Positions 60,727 to 64,000 of a stretch of DNA of 64,000 bases are shown here, piece by piece. Numbering within the stretch: the first letter of the stretch is position 1; each line of letters starts with the position of its first letter. The stretch is from Massilia pinisoli (GTDB taxonomy: Bacteria > Pseudomonadota > Gammaproteobacteria > Burkholderiales > Burkholderiaceae_D). The stretch covers positions 310,001 through 374,000 of the forward strand of contig NZ_JANUGW010000003.1 in assembly GCF_024753285.1 (NCBI RefSeq), written 5' to 3'. Under the pieces are notes generated by a model, which had not been told where the DNA came from, ran no database searches, and saw only the letters and a list, made by a program, of their open reading frames with translations. A program made the translations under genes and the position numbers.

Positions 60727-62517
60727 ATGGGTCAGTACGTCGCGCCACTTCGGGATATGCAGTTCGTTCTGCACGAGTTCCTCAACGTCACCGAAGAATT
60801 CAAGAACCTGCCGGCGTACCAGGAGATCGACGCCGACATCATCAACCAGGTGCTGGAAGAAGGCGCGAAATTCACGCAGGAAGTGCTGTTCCCGCTGAAC
60901 CACAGCGGCGACCGCGAAGGCTGCCACTACGACGCCGCCACCAAGACCGTCACCACGCCGAAGGGCTTCAAGGAAGCCTATAAACAGTACGTGGAAGGCG
61001 GCTGGGCCGCGCTGGCCTGCGATCCGGAATACGGCGGCCAGGGCCTGCCGGTCTCGCTGAACAACTCGTTCTACGAGATGCTGAACTCGTCGAACCAGGC
61101 ATGGACCATGTACCCGGGCCTGTCGCACGGCGCGTACGAGTGCCTGAAGGAACACGGCACCGACGACCAGAAGAAGTTCTACCTGCCGAAACTCGTGTCG
61201 GGTGAATGGACCGGCACGATGTGCCTGACCGAAGCGCACTGCGGCACCGACCTGGGCCTGCTGCGCACGAAGGCCGAACCGCAAGCCGACGGCACGTACA
61301 GCATCACCGGCTCGAAGATCTTCATCTCGGCCGGCGAGCACGACATGTCGGAAAACATCGTCCACCTCGTGCTGGCCCGCCTGCCGGACGCACCGGAAGG
61401 CTCGAAAGGCATCTCGCTGTTCCTCGTGCCGAAATTCCTGCCGAACGCGGACGGTACCGTCGGCAAGCGCAACGGCATCACCTGCGGCGCCATCGAAGAG
61501 AAGATGGGCATCCACGGCAACTCGACCTGCCAGATGAACCTGGACGGCGCGATCGGCACGCTGATCGGCCAGCCGCACAAGGGCCTGAACGCGATGTTCG
61601 TGTTCATGAACGCCGCGCGCCTGGGCGTCGGCATGCAGTCGCTGGGCCTGACCGAAGTCGCGTACCAGAACGCACTCGTCTACGCAAAAGACCGTATCCA
61701 GATGCGCAGCCTGTCGGGCCCGAAGGCACCGGACAAGCCGGCCGACCCGATCATCGTCCACCCGGACGTGCGCCGCATGCTGCTGACGGCGAAAGCCTAC
61801 GCGGAAGGCGCGCGCGCGCTGACGTCGTACGTCGCGCTGCAGATCGACCGCGAACTGAACCACCCGGACGAAGAAGTCCGCAAGGAAGCCGCCGGCGAAG
61901 TCGCGCTGCTGACCCCGATCGTGAAGGCCTTCATCACCGACAACGGCTGGATCGCCACGTCGGAAGCGATGCAGGTGTACGGCGGCCACGGCTACATCAG
62001 CGAGTGGGGCATGGAGCAGTACGTGCGCGACGCCCGCATCAACATGATCTACGAAGGCACGAACACCGTGCAGTCGCTCGACCTGCTGGGCCGTAAGATC
62101 CTGATGGACAACGGCGCCAAGCTGCGCGCGTTCGGCGAGAAGGTCAAGGCGTTCGTCGAAGAGAACGGCCTGGACGAGCAGATGGCCGAATTCGTCAGCC
62201 CGCTGGGCGAACTGGGCGAGAAGGTTGGCAAGCTGACGATGGAAATCGGCATGAAGGCCTTCCAGAACCAGGACGAAGTGGGCGCCGCCGCCGTGCCTTA
62301 CCTGCGCGTCGTGGGCCACATGGTGTTCTCGTACTTCTTCGCGCAGATGGCGAAGATCGCGCTGGCCAAGAAGGATTCGGGCGACAAGTTCTACGAATCG
62401 AAACTGGCGACCGCACGCTTCTACTTCGCCCGCCTGTACCCGGAAACCGCGACGCTGATCCGCCAGGCACGTTCGGGTTCTTCGAACCTGATGGCGCTGG
62501 ACGCAGACCTGTTCTAA
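60727..62517 (+). CDS. Acyl-CoA dehydrogenase
   Basis: 596 residues with an AGGAG ribosome binding site. ACAD N-terminal region, middle domain CLTEAHCGTDLGLLRTKA, SITGSKIFISAGEHDM, C-terminal QVYGGHGYISEWGMEQYVRD and IYEGTNTVQSLDL with the catalytic Glu, and an extra C-terminal domain of about 130 residues seen in the larger ACADs of beta-oxidation. First step of fatty-acid beta-oxidation (FAD-dependent). Followed by the hydroxyacyl-CoA dehydrogenase gene. Confidence 0.93.
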   Translation: MGQYVAPLRDMQFVLHEFLNVTEEFKNLPAYQEIDADIINQVLEEGAKFTQEVLFPLNHSGDREGCHYDAATKTVTTPKGFKEAYKQYVEGGWAALACDPEYGGQGLPVSLNNSFYEMLNSSNQAWTMYPGLSHGAYECLKEHGTDDQKKFYLPKLVSGEWTGTMCLTEAHCGTDLGLLRTKAEPQADGTYSITGSKIFISAGEHDMSENIVHLVLARLPDAPEGSKGISLFLVPKFLPNADGTVGKRNGITCGAIEEKMGIHGNSTCQMNLDGAIGTLIGQPHKGLNAMFVFMNAARLGVGMQSLGLTEVAYQNALVYAKDRIQMRSLSGPKAPDKPADPIIVHPDVRRMLLTAKAYAEGARALTSYVALQIDRELNHPDEEVRKEAAGEVALLTPIVKAFITDNGWIATSEAMQVYGGHGYISEWGMEQYVRDARINMIYEGTNTVQSLDLLGRKILMDNGAKLRAFGEKVKAFVEENGLDEQMAEFVSPLGELGEKVGKLTMEIGMKAFQNQDEVGAAAVPYLRVVGHMVFSYFFAQMAKIALAKKDSGDKFYESKLATARFYFARLYPETATLIRQARSGSSNLMALDADLF

Positions 62518-62553
62518 ATCGCACCATCACCAAAACACTGAGGATTACGAGAG

Positions 62554-64000
62554 ATGTCTAATTTCATCGTCAAGAAAGTCGCCGTGCTGGGCGCCGGCGT
62601 GATGGGCGCGCAGATCGCTGCGCACTGCGTCAACGCCAAGGTCCCGGTCGTGCTGTTCGACCTGCCCGCGAAGCCGGAGCAAAGCTCCGGCGGTAACAAG
62701 AACGGCATCGTCCTGAAGGCCATCGAGAACCTGAAAAAACTGTCGCCGGCCCCGCTGGGCAACAAGGAAGACGCGGCGCTGATCGAAGTCGCCAACTACG
62801 AGGACAACCTCGACGTGCTGGCCGGCTGCGACCTGATCATCGAAGCCATCGCCGAGCGCATGGACTGGAAGCACGACCTGTACAAGAAGGTCGCCCCACA
62901 CATCGGCGCGAACGCCATCTTCGCATCGAACACGTCGGGCCTGTCGATCGAGAAGCTGGCCGAAGGCTTCGACGCCGAACTGAAATCGCGCTTCTGCGGC
63001 GTGCACTTCTTCAACCCGCCGCGCTACATGCACCTGGTCGAGCTGATCCCGACCGCCGCAACGAAGCCGGCAATCCTCGACCAGCTCGAGACCTTCCTGA
63101 CGTCCGTGCTGGGCAAGGGCGTCGTGCGTGCAAAAGACACGCCGAACTTCATCGCCAACCGCGTCGGCATCTTCGGCATGCTGGCCACGATCCACGAAGC
63201 CGAGAAGTTCGGCCTGTCCGTGGACGTCGTCGACGACCTGACCGGCGCCAAGCTGGGCCGCGCCAAGTCGGGCACGTTCCGCACGGCGGACGTCGTCGGC
63301 CTGGACACGATGGGCCACGTCATCAAGACGATGCAGGACAACCTGCAGGACGACCCGTTCTTCAGCGTGTACAAGACGCCGGACGTGCTGGCGAAGCTGA
63401 TCGAAAAAGGCGCGCTGGGCCAGAAGACGGGTGCCGGCTTCTATAAAAAGGTCGGCAAGGAGATCATGCGCCTGGATACCGCGACCGGCGAATACGTGCC
63501 GGGTGGCGCGAAGGCTGCCGACATCGTCGCACGCATCCTGAAAGAAAAGGACCCGGTCAAGAAATTCAAGGCGATGCGCGAGTCGACGAACCCGCAGGCG
63601 CAGTTCCTGTGGGCGATCTTCCGCGACGCCTTCCACTACATCGCCTTCCACCTCGACTCGATCGCCGACAACGCGCGCGACGTCGACTTCGCGATGCGCT
63701 GGGGCTTCGGCTGGAGCGTCGGCCCGTTCGAGACGTGGCAGGCCGCCGGCTGGAACACCATCGCCCAGTGGGTCAAGGAAGACATCGAAGCGGGCAAGGC
63801 CCTGACCGATGCACCGCTGCCGGCATGGGTGTTCAGCGCACCGGTCGCCGAGAAGGGTGTGCACACGCCGGAAGGTTCGTACTCCGTCACCAAGAACGCC
63901 TACGTGCCGCGCTCGGACCTGCCGGTCTATGAGCGCCAGCAGTTCCGCGCACCGGTCGTAGGCGCGGGCGGCGACGATCCGAAGACCGCCGGCACCACCG
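62554..64000 (+). CDS. 3-hydroxyacyl-CoA dehydrogenase / enoyl-CoA hydratase (3' truncated)
   Basis: At least 482 residues; no stop before the window end. N-terminal NAD-binding GAGVMGAQIAAHC, NAIFASNTSGLSIEKLA, FCGVHFFNPPRYMHLVEL, KDTPNFIANRVG. The rest resembles the HAD C-terminal domains; in related ~800-residue proteins an enoyl-CoA hydratase domain follows, beyond this window. The order (HAD first) is opposite to FadB of Escherichia coli. Beta-oxidation steps 2 and 3; a thiolase gene would be expected next. Confidence 0.92.
   Translation, partial: MSNFIVKKVAVLGAGVMGAQIAAHCVNAKVPVVLFDLPAKPEQSSGGNKNGIVLKAIENLKKLSPAPLGNKEDAALIEVANYEDNLDVLAGCDLIIEAIAERMDWKHDLYKKVAPHIGANAIFASNTSGLSIEKLAEGFDAELKSRFCGVHFFNPPRYMHLVELIPTAATKPAILDQLETFLTSVLGKGVVRAKDTPNFIANRVGIFGMLATIHEAEKFGLSVDVVDDLTGAKLGRAKSGTFRTADVVGLDTMGHVIKTMQDNLQDDPFFSVYKTPDVLAKLIEKGALGQKTGAGFYKKVGKEIMRLDTATGEYVPGGAKAADIVARILKEKDPVKKFKAMRESTNPQAQFLWAIFRDAFHYIAFHLDSIADNARDVDFAMRWGFGWSVGPFETWQAAGWNTIAQWVKEDIEAGKALTDAPLPAWVFSAPVAEKGVHTPEGSYSVTKNAYVPRSDLPVYERQQFRAPVVGAGGDDPKTAGTT

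Noticed and set aside
1..64000. CRISPR arrays, tRNA, rRNA, integrase, transposase
   Set aside because: Looked for and not seen; the RHS YD repeats are protein-coding repeats, not CRISPR.

Overview
The window is about 64 kb of GC-rich DNA (roughly two thirds GC by eye) with the gene content and gene order of a betaproteobacterium. The ubiE / Tim44-like / ubiJ / ubiB run, the FmdB-type / DUF502 / aspS / nudB run, the DUF971 gene, and the many Sec-exported RHS and Flp/Tad genes together point to Burkholderiales. The Massilia/Telluria branch of Oxalobacteraceae is my best guess. This is inference from gene order and protein appearance; there is no rRNA gene in the window.

Layout. (1) 1-4.9 kb, plus strand: 3' end of a large FAD/Fe-S oxidoreductase, a HIT protein, a DUF971 protein and a DUF2867 protein, closed by a bidirectional terminator shared with a cold-shock gene. 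(2) 5.4-28.3 kb, minus strand: an accessory region with three very large Sec-exported RHS proteins. They share near-identical N-terminal coding blocks but have three unrelated C-terminal domains: one unrecognised, one DUF6765 / zinc phospholipase C-like, and one DUF2235/Tle1-type lipase. Each is followed by small exported or membrane proteins, the likely immunity or accessory genes. After the first RHS gene there are six such genes in tandem; one carries an in-frame stop and one a frameshift. (3) 28.3-40.3 kb, minus strand: a Flp/Tad pilus locus (pilin, TadE/TadG-like proteins, CpaB, secretin, FHA-TadA, TadB, TadC, and a DUF192-TadE fusion). It runs straight into the RHS genes with almost no gap, so Tad and RHS genes may form one transcription unit of about 35 kb. 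(4) 40.9-45.5 kb, plus strand: ubiE, Tim44-like, ubiJ, ubiB and a methyltransferase. In many Burkholderiales DUF971 sits directly beside ubiE, so regions 2 and 3 look like an insertion into the ubiquinone neighbourhood. (5) 45.5-48.1 kb, minus strand: a TetR regulator with a clear operator in front of an SDR/MDR oxidoreductase pair. (6) 48.4-51.9 kb: FmdB-type, DUF502, aspS, nudB. (7) 52.0-56.8 kb: diguanylate cyclase, HD-GYP phosphodiesterase and a PAS histidine kinase, a c-di-GMP signalling cluster. (8) 57.2-59.9 kb: a small ORF, ybhP-like and clsB genes for membrane lipids, and hslR. (9) 60.0-64.0 kb: a TetR regulator leading into acyl-CoA dehydrogenase and a 3-hydroxyacyl-CoA dehydrogenase that runs off the window (fatty-acid beta-oxidation).

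The most interesting unit is the Tad + RHS region. The RHS proteins have ordinary Sec signal peptides and no PAAR, VgrG or membrane-anchor N-terminus typical of type VI RHS effectors. Their candidate immunity proteins are all exported or membrane-bound. The adjacent Tad locus supplies an outer-membrane secretin. A testable idea is that these RHS toxins reach the periplasm by Sec and leave, or are displayed, through the Tad apparatus. I found no integrase, transposase, tRNA, rRNA or CRISPR array in the window.
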